DNA from: Allobosea sp. Tri-44
GTDB lineage: Bacteria; Pseudomonadota; Alphaproteobacteria; Rhizobiales; Beijerinckiaceae
Length of the DNA stretch: 64,000 nt
Direction of reading: 5' to 3'
Assembly: GCF_004123845.1 (NCBI RefSeq)
Contig: NZ_NBDP01000019.1
Coordinates: 372,001 to 436,000, forward strand
In this document: positions 9,769 through 18,193 of the stretch, piece by piece
Numbering within the stretch: position 1 is the first letter of the stretch
Layout of the letters: the number at the start of each line of letters is the position of its first letter
Notes under the pieces: generated by a model
Seen by the model: only the letters and a program-made list of their open reading frames with translations
Database searches by the model: none
What the model was told of the DNA's origin: nothing
Translations under genes and position numbers: made by a program

Positions 9769-12507
9769 TTGGAGAGAAGCCTCTTCCGTTACGTCTGGCA
9801 GAAGAGCCGCCGGGAACAGATCATCGTTCTGCTGGTGATCCTCGTCTCGATCCCGTTCAACTGGTTGTCCTTCGATGTGCCCAAGCGCATCGTCAACGAC
9901 GCGATCCAGGGCGGCGCCTTCAAGGACGGCAAGACGACGGCGACGGTGTTCGACTGGGCGCTTCACCTGCCGGAATTCCTCGGTGGCGGCAGCTTCCAGA
10001 TCTCCGAAGGCTTCAAGGTCGGCCAGCTCGGCTTGCTGCTGACGCTGAGCTTTTATTTCCTTGTGCTCGTCCTGATCAACGGCGGCTTCAAATACATCGT
10101 CAACCTGCAAAAGGGCGTGCTCGGCGAGCGCATGCTCAGGCGCATGCGCTACGACCTGTTCAGCCAGTTGATGCGCTTTCGGCCGGAGGATATCCGCGCG
10201 GTCAAGCCGGCCGAAGCCGCGAGCATGATCAAGGACGAGGTCGAGCCGATCGGCAGCTTCGTCGGCGATGCCTTCATCCAGCCGGCCTTCCTGCTCAGCC
10301 AGGCTTTGACTGCGCTCGCCTTCATCATGATGCAGAGCGTCTGGCTCGGCTCGATCGCGCTGGTCATCGTGCTGATGCAGGCGGTGATCATCCCGATCCT
10401 GCGCAAGGAACAGCTCCGCCTCGGCCGCGAGCGCCAGATCGTCTCGCGCCAGCTCGCGGGGCGGATCGGCGAGATCGTCGATGCCGGACCGACCATTCAG
10501 GGAAATGGCGCAACCTCCTATATCCAGTCGGACATCGCCGGGCGTCTGGGGACGCTGTTCGACATCCGCTATGCGCTCTACAAGCGCAAATTCGCCGTCA
10601 AGTTCCTGAATAACTTGCTGGCGCAGGTCACACCCTTCTTTTTCTATGCGATTGGCGGCTTCTTCGCCCTGCAGGGCAGGCTCGATATCGGCCAGCTGGT
10701 CGCGGTGATCGCGGCCTATCGCGACCTGCCTCCGCCGATCAAGGAGCTGATCGACTGGGAGCAGCAGCGCAACGACGTCACCATCAAATACGAGCAGGTG
10801 ATCGCGCAGTTCAGCCCGACCGAGGTGGTCACGCTGGAGGAAAAGGGCGAGATCGCGCGGCTGCCGTCCCGCGGCGAGATCCGGCTCGACAAGGTCGAGA
10901 TGGTCGACAATCGCGGTCAGCCGCTCCTGGCGCCGTTGAGCCTGACCCTGCACCGGCCCGGGGCGGTAGCGCTGATCGGGGGCGCCGGCGGCGGCCGCGA
11001 CACGCTCGGGCGCATCCTCGGCCGGCAGACCATGAGCTATGCCGGCCGCGTCATGATCGACAAGGAGCCGCTCTCCGCGATCAGCGTCGAACGCGCGAGC
11101 CACTTCATCGGCTATGCCGGCGCCGAGGTCGAAATTATCAACGGCTCCCTGCGTGACAACATCCTGCTGCCGCTGAAGCGCAGGCGCCCGGTCGTGAAGC
11201 TGGACGAGGTCGTCGATCAGGAGGAGCATCGCCGCTTCATCGAGTCGCTGCGCGCGGGGAACACGCCGCTGTCCTTCGCCGCGGACTGGAACGACTATGA
11301 CGGCGCCGGTCTCGACGGAGAGGAGGCGCTCGAGCAGCGTCTCCTGTCGATCCTCGACACGCTCGGCTGCGCGGATGAGATCTACGAGCTCGGTCTCGAT
11401 GCGAAGGTGATCGCCCCGCTCCCGGAAGGCGCGGCCGAGCGCATCATCGAAGCGCGCGAGGTGGTGGCGGCCGAACTGACCAAGACCAAGCTCGCCGGGC
11501 TGATCGAAACCTTCGATCTCGAGCGCTACAACGCCAATGCGACGATCGCGGAGAACCTCGTCTTCGGCGCCATGCGCAATGGCCGTCAGCCGGCCGAATT
11601 CCTGCTCGAAGACGCTTACGCCCGCTCGGTGCTGCAAGCGGAGGCGCTGGAAGAGCCGCTGGCCGAGATCGGCGGACGCATCGCTTCGACACTAGTCGAG
11701 ATCTTCGCCGGCCTGCCGCAGGGCCATGTCCTGTTCGAGCGCTATGCCTTCGGCGGTGAGGTCGATCTGGAGAAGCTCGGCGAACTGGCCGAGGCCCTGC
11801 GTCGGCACGATCGCCGCAGCCCGCTCGACCCGACGGTGCAGCGCGAACTGGTCGCGCTCGCGCTCGGCTATGTCGAGCCAAAGCACCGGCTCAACCTGCT
11901 CGACATCGCCCTGCGGCGGCGCGTGCTGCGCGCCCGGCACAGCTTCAAGACCTATCTGCCCGGCGAGAAGGCCGACGAGATCGAATTCTACGATCCGGCT
12001 GACGTGATCCATGGCGCAAGCGTGCGCGACAACCTGCTGTTCGGGCGCATCGGCTTCGGCGTTCCCGATGCCGGGCGCAAGGTGGCGGAGATCGCCCGGG
12101 CGGCGCTGTCACGCGCCGGGCTCGACTCGGCGGCTTATCGCCTCGGGCTCAACACCGATGTCGGCCTGCGCGGCCGGCTGCTGCCGCTGCGCCTGCGCCT
12201 GATGGTGCCGTTGGCCCAGGCGCTGATCAAACAGCCGGACATCCTGGTGCTCGATCTCGACGCCTTTGCCATCACCTGCGCTGATCCTCGCGGCCTGATC
12301 CGCCGGATCGGCAGCTATTGCGAGGACAAGACTGTGTTCCTGCTCTTGACCGACCAGGGGTTGGCTGCCGATATCCCTGAGAAGATCGTATTTAACGGAG
12401 CTGTGGCCCGGGTGAGTAACAAGGGCGGAGCCGTCGACGAGGCGGACGAACTGCAGGACGAGATCCTGCCCCCCAACGGGGCGGTTCCGATCGAGGCAAG
12501 GACATGA
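9769..12507 (+). CDS. ABC exporter-like membrane protein with degenerate nucleotide-binding motifs
   Basis: This 912-residue protein has a TTG start. An exporter-type membrane domain spans about residues 1-330, with helices near 20-38, 85-105, 165-205 and 280-320. The rest resembles an ABC ATPase but is altered. The Walker A position (404-412) reads GGAGGGRDT, with arginine for the essential lysine. Walker B at 825-831 is ILVLDLD, with leucine where the catalytic glutamate should be. No LSGGQ signature is visible. The post-Q-loop element recurs three times (NGSLRDNI ~459, ATIAENLVFG 591-600, ASVRDNLLFG 750-759), so the ATPase region is expanded. The next gene overlaps its stop (ATGA). It may be a nucleotide-independent or regulated transporter, or a scaffold. 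Confidence 0.8.
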   Translation: MERSLFRYVWQKSRREQIIVLLVILVSIPFNWLSFDVPKRIVNDAIQGGAFKDGKTTATVFDWALHLPEFLGGGSFQISEGFKVGQLGLLLTLSFYFLVLVLINGGFKYIVNLQKGVLGERMLRRMRYDLFSQLMRFRPEDIRAVKPAEAASMIKDEVEPIGSFVGDAFIQPAFLLSQALTALAFIMMQSVWLGSIALVIVLMQAVIIPILRKEQLRLGRERQIVSRQLAGRIGEIVDAGPTIQGNGATSYIQSDIAGRLGTLFDIRYALYKRKFAVKFLNNLLAQVTPFFFYAIGGFFALQGRLDIGQLVAVIAAYRDLPPPIKELIDWEQQRNDVTIKYEQVIAQFSPTEVVTLEEKGEIARLPSRGEIRLDKVEMVDNRGQPLLAPLSLTLHRPGAVALIGGAGGGRDTLGRILGRQTMSYAGRVMIDKEPLSAISVERASHFIGYAGAEVEIINGSLRDNILLPLKRRRPVVKLDEVVDQEEHRRFIESLRAGNTPLSFAADWNDYDGAGLDGEEALEQRLLSILDTLGCADEIYELGLDAKVIAPLPEGAAERIIEAREVVAAELTKTKLAGLIETFDLERYNANATIAENLVFGAMRNGRQPAEFLLEDAYARSVLQAEALEEPLAEIGGRIASTLVEIFAGLPQGHVLFERYAFGGEVDLEKLGELAEALRRHDRRSPLDPTVQRELVALALGYVEPKHRLNLLDIALRRRVLRARHSFKTYLPGEKADEIEFYDPADVIHGASVRDNLLFGRIGFGVPDAGRKVAEIARAALSRAGLDSAAYRLGLNTDVGLRGRLLPLRLRLMVPLAQALIKQPDILVLDLDAFAITCADPRGLIRRIGSYCEDKTVFLLLTDQGLAADIPEKIVFNGAVARVSNKGGAVDEADELQDEILPPNGAVPIEART

Positions 12508-12953
12508 CACTCGAGAGCGATATCGGCTGCCTGAAATCGATCCCCCTGTTCCGCGGATTGCCGGGGCCACGGCTGAAGCTGCTCGCCCTGATGGGTGAAC
12601 GGCTCTATTTTCCGGCTGGGACGGTGATCACCGAGGAAGGTGCGAAGCCCGAGGAGGTCTACTGCATCCTGGAAGGGGAGGTCGAGCTCTCGCACGATTT
12701 CTCCGACGGACGGCAGAAGAGCTTCCGGCTCGCGACCGGCAGCATCATCGGCGATGTGCCGCTGCTCTGCAACCAGACCAATGCTGCGCGGTCTGCCGCC
12801 AAGACCGACGTGGTGGCGCTGCGGCTGCCGCGGGCGCTGTTCTTCGAGCTGCTCGACAATATTCCGGAATTCTCCGTCGCGCTGTCGCGCGATCTGGCCG
12901 GGCGGCTCTATCGGCTGGCGGATTCCGTCCTGCACGGCGAGAAGACACATTGA
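12504..12953 (+). CDS. stand-alone cyclic-nucleotide-binding domain protein
   Basis: The 149-residue protein is almost entirely one Crp-type beta-roll. GTVITEEG (39-46) and the phosphate-binding cassette near 79-100 are present: GSIIGDVPLL and the arginine R96 in ARSAA that would hold the cyclic phosphate. The usual glutamate of FGE is an aspartate here (D84). No helix-turn-helix follows, so it is not a DNA-binding regulator of the Crp class. Its position between the ABC-like protein and a cyclase-domain protein, with four bases overlapping the former, suggests that it passes a nucleotide signal to the transporter. Confidence 0.85.
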   Translation: MTLESDIGCLKSIPLFRGLPGPRLKLLALMGERLYFPAGTVITEEGAKPEEVYCILEGEVELSHDFSDGRQKSFRLATGSIIGDVPLLCNQTNAARSAAKTDVVALRLPRALFFELLDNIPEFSVALSRDLAGRLYRLADSVLHGEKTH

Positions 12954-12969
12954 AGCGCCGGGTGCGCCG

Positions 12970-14769
12970 ATGACAGCGGTTCCGAGCACGCCAACCGGGG
13001 GCAGGCCCGTCGCGTCTGGCTTCGACCAGATGTCGTCCTTGAGCCGCGACGTGCGCTTCGCCTCCGGCTGCATCCTGATGGTCTTCGCGACCACGCATTT
13101 CCTCAATCACGCGCTCGGCATTTTTGGCGTCGCGACGATGGAGGCGGTGCAGGACTGGCGCTACTGGTTCTGGCACAGCTGGATCGGCACGGTCGCGCTC
13201 TACGGGGCGCTCATCATCCACCCGATCTTCGCCCTGCTGCGCGTGGCGCAGCGGCGCACCTTTCGCATGCCGGCGCGCGAAGTAATCCAGATCATTCTCG
13301 GCGTCGCGATCCCGATCTTCCTGATCGACCATATCGTCGGCACCCGGGTGCAGGGCTCGTTATTCGGCCAGGACGAGAGCTACCATGCCGTCCTGCGCAG
13401 ACTCTGGCCTGGTCTCGCCCTGTCGCAGAGCCTGCTGCTGCTGCTGGTCTGGACGCATGGCGTGATCGGCCTGCATTTCACCTTCCGGGCGCGTGACGCC
13501 TATGTGCGCTGGCGCGATCCGTTCCTGCTGGTGGCGATCCTGGTGCCGCTGCTGGCCATCATCGGCTTCTCGGTGGCTGGACGGGAGGCGCAGATGATGG
13601 CGCTGCCGCCGGAGCTCTATACCGAGATCCAGATCGATACCTTCAACCGCTCGGTCACCTGGGCGAAGCGCGCCTTCTTCGGCCTGATTGGCGGGTTCGC
13701 CGGCTTCGTCGTGCTGCGCGAGCTTCGGGCGCGGGCGCTCGGTGCGATCGCGGTGCGCTTCATCGGGCATGGCGTGCGCCGTGTCGTTCCCGGCCCGACG
13801 CTGCTCGAGATCTTCCGTCGCTTCGGCATCCCACACGCCGCGCTCTGCGGCGGGCGGGCGCGCTGCGCCACCTGCCGCGTGCTGGTACTCGACGGTGCTG
13901 ATGATCTGCCGCCGCCCGGCCCGAACGAGGCGCGACTCCTGCGCCGGATTTCGGCCGGCGATCATGTCCGACTGGCCTGCCAGATCCGGCCGAAGCGCGA
14001 CCTCCAGGTCCAGATCCTGCTCGCCGCCAAGCAGCGCGGTGCCGGTCCCACCGGCGCTCTCGATTCCGATGATCGTATCGGCAAGAAGGGGCTGACGGTG
14101 ATGGTCGCGGATCTCAGAGCCTTCACTGCGCTCTCCGAGCGGCAATTGCCGCATGAGCTGATGAGCCTGCTCAACCGCTTCTATGACGAGATGTCGCAGG
14201 CGATCGCGGCGCATGGCGGGCGGATCGAGGCGATCTATGGCGACGGGCTGATGGCGGTGTTCGGGCTGGAGGCAACGCCGGCGCGCGCAGGTGCGGCGGC
14301 GATCGCGGCTGCCGGCGACATGGTCCGCGCCGTCGAGGCGCTCAATCGCGAATACGCCAACGCCCTGCCATTGCCGCTGCGCATCGGCATCGGCATCCAT
14401 GGCGGTCAAACGATTGTCGGAGCGGTCGAGAACGAAAGCATGGGGCGGCGCGAGATCACGGTCGGCGAAACGGTGATGATCGCGAGCCAACTCGAGGCGG
14501 CGACCCGGCGCCTTTTGTCCGACATCGTCGTCTCCGCCGAGACGGTGAGCGCGACAGGACGCAGCTACCGCGACACCGTCCCGCACAAGATCGCGGTCAA
14601 GGGGCGCGACAAGCCGATGCAGGTCTACGGCTTCGGCAGCACGCCGGCCGGCGAGCCCAGGCCGGACGGAGATCAGGACGCCAAGGCCACGCCGCAAAAA
14701 GCTGAAGGCGCGCTCCCAGTGGCGAAAGAGAAGACTCCGACAGCCACAGATGGGAGCAGCTCCGGCTAA
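12970..14769 (+). CDS. six-helix membrane protein with [2Fe-2S] ferredoxin and class III cyclase-like domains
   Basis: The start is the ATG at 12970 (599 residues). Six predicted helices in the first ~260 residues carry several histidines (TTHF, NHAL, WHSW, IHP, DHIV, THGVIGLH), recalling the haem-binding anchors of succinate dehydrogenase. A ferredoxin domain follows with C293-x5-C299-x2-C302 and C337. The C-terminal third is a class III nucleotidyl cyclase fold with both metal aspartates (D381, D425). However, the substrate lysine position is A421 and the transition-state Asn and Arg are M503 and Q507. It is therefore probably inactive or altered. The tail beyond ~555 is low complexity. A redox-sensing role is inferred from the cofactors. 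Confidence 0.85.
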   Translation: MTAVPSTPTGGRPVASGFDQMSSLSRDVRFASGCILMVFATTHFLNHALGIFGVATMEAVQDWRYWFWHSWIGTVALYGALIIHPIFALLRVAQRRTFRMPAREVIQIILGVAIPIFLIDHIVGTRVQGSLFGQDESYHAVLRRLWPGLALSQSLLLLLVWTHGVIGLHFTFRARDAYVRWRDPFLLVAILVPLLAIIGFSVAGREAQMMALPPELYTEIQIDTFNRSVTWAKRAFFGLIGGFAGFVVLRELRARALGAIAVRFIGHGVRRVVPGPTLLEIFRRFGIPHAALCGGRARCATCRVLVLDGADDLPPPGPNEARLLRRISAGDHVRLACQIRPKRDLQVQILLAAKQRGAGPTGALDSDDRIGKKGLTVMVADLRAFTALSERQLPHELMSLLNRFYDEMSQAIAAHGGRIEAIYGDGLMAVFGLEATPARAGAAAIAAAGDMVRAVEALNREYANALPLPLRIGIGIHGGQTIVGAVENESMGRREITVGETVMIASQLEAATRRLLSDIVVSAETVSATGRSYRDTVPHKIAVKGRDKPMQVYGFGSTPAGEPRPDGDQDAKATPQKAEGALPVAKEKTPTATDGSSSG

Positions 14770-14858
14770 CCAGGCGCCGCGCGCCGGCGCTGGCAATTGC
14801 CAGGGCTCCTGCCTATGGTCCGGCCGCTTCACAATCTGCCTGACAGCCCAGAGCTTCG

Positions 14859-15524
14859 ATGACCGACGAGATTTCCCGCGAGGCGCTGCACGACATCCTG
14901 CGCGGCGTCGCGGCGCTGACCGGCGATGCGATTGTCGCCGACCTCGCCCGGTTGGTCGGCAAGGGCGTCCGGGCCGACATCTCGATCGCCTTCAATCCCA
15001 AGCAGATCGCCTCCAAGCGCTGGCTGGTCGAGACACTTGCCGAGGTCCTGCCGAAGCCGGATCGGGCTGTCTGGGTGCTCGGCGCTTGGCATGGTGTGCT
15101 TGGCGCCATGCTCCTGGCCGATGACCGGCTGACGATTCCGCAGCTGGTCAGCCTCGACATCGACCCGGACTGCGCGCCGGTGGCGGAGATGTTGAACCAT
15201 CGCCATGTCGCGACCGGCCGCTTTCGGGCGGCGACGGCTGACATGCTGAGCCTCGACTTCGAGCGTGTCGAAGGCGGGCTTCCGGGGCTGGTGATCAACA
15301 CCAGCTGCGAGCATCTCGACGATGTGCCCGGCTGGATCGCCAGCCTTCCCGAGGGGTTGCCGCTGCTCCTGCAATCGAACGACTATTTCCGCGAGCCGGA
15401 CCATCGCAGCTGCGTGCCCTCGCTCGAGGCCTTCAGGGCGCAGGCCGAGCTGTCGGAGCTGTGGTTCGCTGGCGCGCTGCCGACGAAGAACTATACCCGT
15501 TTCATGCTGATCGGCCGCAGATGA
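14859..15524 (+). CDS. SAM-dependent methyltransferase-like protein
   Basis: This 221-residue Rossmann-type protein has VLGAWHG at 73-79 in the SAM glycine-loop position, SLDIDPDC at 98-105 as the acidic strand, and INTSCEH at 146-152. From memory, the same INTSCEH, QSNDYF and YTRFMLIG blocks occur in a poorly characterised class I methyltransferase group found in bacteria and phages, with distant likeness to nicotianamine synthase. The stop overlaps the next glycosyltransferase start (ATGA). It may methylate or aminopropylate a sugar or carrier in this pathway. The substrate is unknown. Confidence 0.65.
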   Translation: MTDEISREALHDILRGVAALTGDAIVADLARLVGKGVRADISIAFNPKQIASKRWLVETLAEVLPKPDRAVWVLGAWHGVLGAMLLADDRLTIPQLVSLDIDPDCAPVAEMLNHRHVATGRFRAATADMLSLDFERVEGGLPGLVINTSCEHLDDVPGWIASLPEGLPLLLQSNDYFREPDHRSCVPSLEAFRAQAELSELWFAGALPTKNYTRFMLIGRR

Positions 15525-16792
15525 GCACGGGTGAGCCCACCGGGCCGGCGGTTGCGATCGCGATGAAGGGCTATCCGCGCCTGTCGGAGACCTTCATCGC
15601 TCAGGAACTGCTCGGCCTGCAGCGGCTCGGCCTGTCCTTCGCGATCTGGTCGCTGCGCCATCCGACCGATGGTGCGCGGCACCTGATGCATCGCGAGATC
15701 ATCGCGCCGCTGCACTATCTGCCGGAATACCTGCATGACGACTGGCCGCGCGTCGTGCGCGGCATCGTCCGCGCTTTTGCGCGACCGAGTATTGCCCGCC
15801 TGCTCGGCGTCTTCCTGCGCGACCTCGCCCGCGACCGCACGCGCAACCGGCTGCGCCGCTTGGGCCAGGCCTGCGTGATGGCTCGTGAACTGCCGGCTGG
15901 AACCCGGCATCTCCATGTCCATTACCTGCACACGCCGGCTTCGGTGATCCGCTATGCGGCGCTGAGCCGGGGCCTAAGCTGGTCGTTCTCCGCCCATGCC
16001 AAGGACATCTGGACGACGCCCGACTGGGAGAAGCGCGAGAAGATCGGCGATGCGCGCTGGGGCGTGACCTGTACCCGCGACGGCCATGCCGAGCTCGCGC
16101 GTCTCGCCGACCGGCCGGATAAGGTCGCGCTACTCTATCACGGGCTCGACCTCTCGCGCTTCCCGGCGCCGCCCGAAGCCCGTCCATCGCACGATGGTTC
16201 TGATCCGGTCGACCCGGTATGCTTCCTCACCATCGGGCGGGCGGTGGCGAAGAAGGGTTTCGACGATCTGCTCGCGGCGCTGGCGATCTTGCCGGCGGAT
16301 CTGAACTGGCGGCTCGTCCATATCGGTGGCGGCGAGATGCTTGCGGCACTGAAGGCGCAGGCCGAGGCGCTTGGTATCGCGGCGCGGATCGAGTGGCGTG
16401 GGGCGCAGGCGCAGGACGCGGTGGTCGCCGCGCTACGCGAGGCCGATCTTTTTGTGCTGCCGTCAAAGCAGGCGGAGAATGGCGACCGCGACGGCTTGCC
16501 GAACGTGGTGATGGAGGCGGCGAGCCAGGCCCTGCCGATCGTCGCGACCGATTTCGCCGGCATCCCGGAATTCGTCCAGCATGGCCGCGAGGGGCTGCTG
16601 CTGCGGCCGGGCGATGTCTCGGCCTTGGCCAAGGCGCTGGAGGGGTTGAGCCGCGATCCGCAATGGCGCGGGAAGCTGGGAGCGGCGGCTTTCGCCCGGC
16701 TCGGGACCGAGTTCTCGACGCAGGCCGGTCTGGAGCGGGTCCACCGGGCATTGCTGGCGGCCGTCGCGGGCAGGGACGATGGCGCGCCATGA
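15521..16792 (+). CDS. GT4-family glycosyltransferase
   Basis: The start is the ATG at 15521, inside the stop of the methyltransferase-like gene, giving 423 residues. It begins with the family's KGYPRLSETFI motif, as in colanic-acid and exopolysaccharide transferases. Its C-terminal half has GRAVAKKGFDDLL, then a nucleotide-sugar site with an EX7E-like element (ENGDRDGLPNVVMEA). It is a cytoplasmic GT-B retaining-type enzyme. A four-base overlap joins it to the following glycosyltransferase. Part of the same putative glycan pathway; sugar specificity is not visible. Confidence 0.88.
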   Translation: MSTGEPTGPAVAIAMKGYPRLSETFIAQELLGLQRLGLSFAIWSLRHPTDGARHLMHREIIAPLHYLPEYLHDDWPRVVRGIVRAFARPSIARLLGVFLRDLARDRTRNRLRRLGQACVMARELPAGTRHLHVHYLHTPASVIRYAALSRGLSWSFSAHAKDIWTTPDWEKREKIGDARWGVTCTRDGHAELARLADRPDKVALLYHGLDLSRFPAPPEARPSHDGSDPVDPVCFLTIGRAVAKKGFDDLLAALAILPADLNWRLVHIGGGEMLAALKAQAEALGIAARIEWRGAQAQDAVVAALREADLFVLPSKQAENGDRDGLPNVVMEAASQALPIVATDFAGIPEFVQHGREGLLLRPGDVSALAKALEGLSRDPQWRGKLGAAAFARLGTEFSTQAGLERVHRALLAAVAGRDDGAP

Positions 16793-18036
16793 GCGCACGC
16801 ATCCTGATCGCGGTCACGCATCTGCTCGGCATCGGCCATCTCGTGCGGGCACGGCAGTTGGCACGGGCGCTGGCCGGGGCGGGACATGAGGTTACGCTCG
16901 CCAGCGGCGGCATGCCGGACGGCAAGGCGCCGACGGATTATCGCTTCGTGCAATTGCCGCCGGTGCGCACCGAAGGCACGGATTTCCGCAATCTGTTCGA
17001 CGAGCGCGGCCAGGCCGCAACGCCGGAGCGACTTGCCGCGCGGCGGAAACAACTCGCAGCTCTGGCGCAGGAGCTTTCGCCCGACATCGTCGTGACCGAG
17101 CATTTCCCCTTCGGCCGGCGCCAGCTTGCGGGCGAGTTCCTGGCGCTGCTCGAGGCGGCAAAGGTGGTCAATCCGCAAGCGCTCGTGCTGTCGTCGATCC
17201 GCGATGTGCTGGTCGCACCGCAGCGGCTGGACCGGCTCGCCGAGGTAGCCGAGCGGATCGCGACGCAGTTCGACGCGGTGCTCGTGCATGGCGATCCGCG
17301 CGTTCTGCCGCTCAAAGCCTCCTGGCCGATGACGCCGGAGATCGCCGGCAAGCTGGTCTATACCGGCTACCTGGCGGCATCAGCACACGGCCCTCATCCT
17401 GAGGAGCCGCGCAGCGGCGTCTCGAAGGATGCTCCAGTTGGTTTCGGAGCCTCCTGGAGCATCCTTCGAGACGCCATCTCTGACGAGATGGCTCCTCAGG
17501 ATGAGGGCTCAAAGGGGAAGGCTGGTACAATCCTCGTCTCCGGCGGGGGCTCGGCGGCAGCCTTGCCGCTGTTCGAGGCGGTGCTCGCGGCGGCGCGACT
17601 TCTGCCGGCACGACCCTTCCACCTCCTGGTCGGCCGCGGCGTCGCCGAGACCGATTTCGCCAGGCTGCGACAATCGGCTCCGGCCAATGCCGTCATCGAA
17701 CGGGCACGGCCGGATTTCCCGGCGCTGCTCGCCGGCTGCGCACTTTCTGTCAGCCAGGCAGGCTACAATACGGTGCTCGACCTGTTGCAGGCCGGGCGGC
17801 CGGCATTGTTTATCCCCTTCGATGCAGGCAACGAGACCGAGCAGGCCTTGCGTGCTGCGGCGCTGGAACGGGCTGGGCTGGCGCGCGTCGTGACCCTTGC
17901 CGAAGGTCCGCAGGCTTTGGCTGCTGCGATCGAAACGGCGCTGGCGCGAGGGGCTCCACCGGCCGCGAGGATCGATCTCGACGGCGCGGCGGGCACCGTC
18001 GCAGCGATAGCAAGACTGCTCGCAAGCCGCTCCTGA
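16789..18036 (+). CDS. MurG-like glycosyltransferase carrying an in-frame palindromic repeat
   Basis: The start is the ATG at 16789 (415 residues). The N-terminal loop [11 protein letters not shown] (about 13-23) and C-terminal [13 protein letters not shown] plus [13 protein letters not shown] match the GT28/MurG fold and the glycosyltransferase at 142-1422. Residues 202-240 are encoded by a 117-base palindromic repeat at 17,391-17,507. They fall between the two domains, just after the LVYTGYL strand, where a loop could tolerate an insert. Because 117 is a multiple of three, the frame is kept. The protein may still be functional. It is the last gene of the rightward cluster. Confidence 0.85.
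   Translation: MSARILIAVTHLLGIGHLVRARQLARALAGAGHEVTLASGGMPDGKAPTDYRFVQLPPVRTEGTDFRNLFDERGQAATPERLAARRKQLAALAQELSPDIVVTEHFPFGRRQLAGEFLALLEAAKVVNPQALVLSSIRDVLVAPQRLDRLAEVAERIATQFDAVLVHGDPRVLPLKASWPMTPEIAGKLVYTGYLAASAHGPHPEEPRSGVSKDAPVGFGASWSILRDAISDEMAPQDEGSKGKAGTILVSGGGSAAALPLFEAVLAAARLLPARPFHLLVGRGVAETDFARLRQSAPANAVIERARPDFPALLAGCALSVSQAGYNTVLDLLQAGRPALFIPFDAGNETEQALRAAALERAGLARVVTLAEGPQALAAAIETALARGAPPAARIDLDGAAGTVAAIARLLASRS
17391..17507. repeat. 117-base palindromic repeat inserted in a coding region
   Basis: Outer arms 17,391-17,407 and 17,491-17,507 are perfect reverse complements, as are inner arms 17,416-17,437 and 17,454-17,475 (22 bases each). The outer arm reads CCCTCATCCTGAGGAGC, which I recognise as a dispersed intergenic repeat of Rhizobiales. 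Here it lies wholly inside a glycosyltransferase gene and is translated through as 39 codons. Confidence 0.9.
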
Positions 18037-18049
18037 GCCGTGCGCGAAT

Positions 18050-18074
18050 GCATGCCGGCGAAGGGTCGGCATGC
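18050..18074 (+). terminator. possible terminator hairpin after the glycosyltransferase set
   Basis: GCATGCCG at 18,050-18,057 pairs perfectly with CGGCATGC at 18,067-18,074, 14 bases after the stop codon. The following bases (CTCTTG) give only a poor T-run, so the call is tentative. Confidence 0.4.
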
Positions 18075-18193
18075 CTCTTGCGAATTGCCGCTCCGCCGCT
18101 TTCGATCTAAGGAAGTTCCACACGCCTCCCTTTCGGTCGGCTCCAGGACACCGGATCTTCTGCCGGCCCCTGTCCTGCGCCCGGAGAAGAACG

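Noticed and set aside
17391-17507. The palindromic element as a CRISPR or attachment site
   Set aside because: There is a single nested palindrome with no spaced copies, no cas gene and no integrase or tRNA beside it.
18037-18193. A cobalamin riboswitch before cobS
   Set aside because: The gap is only 157 bases and I see no B12-box-like sequence; only a short hairpin at 18,050-18,074.
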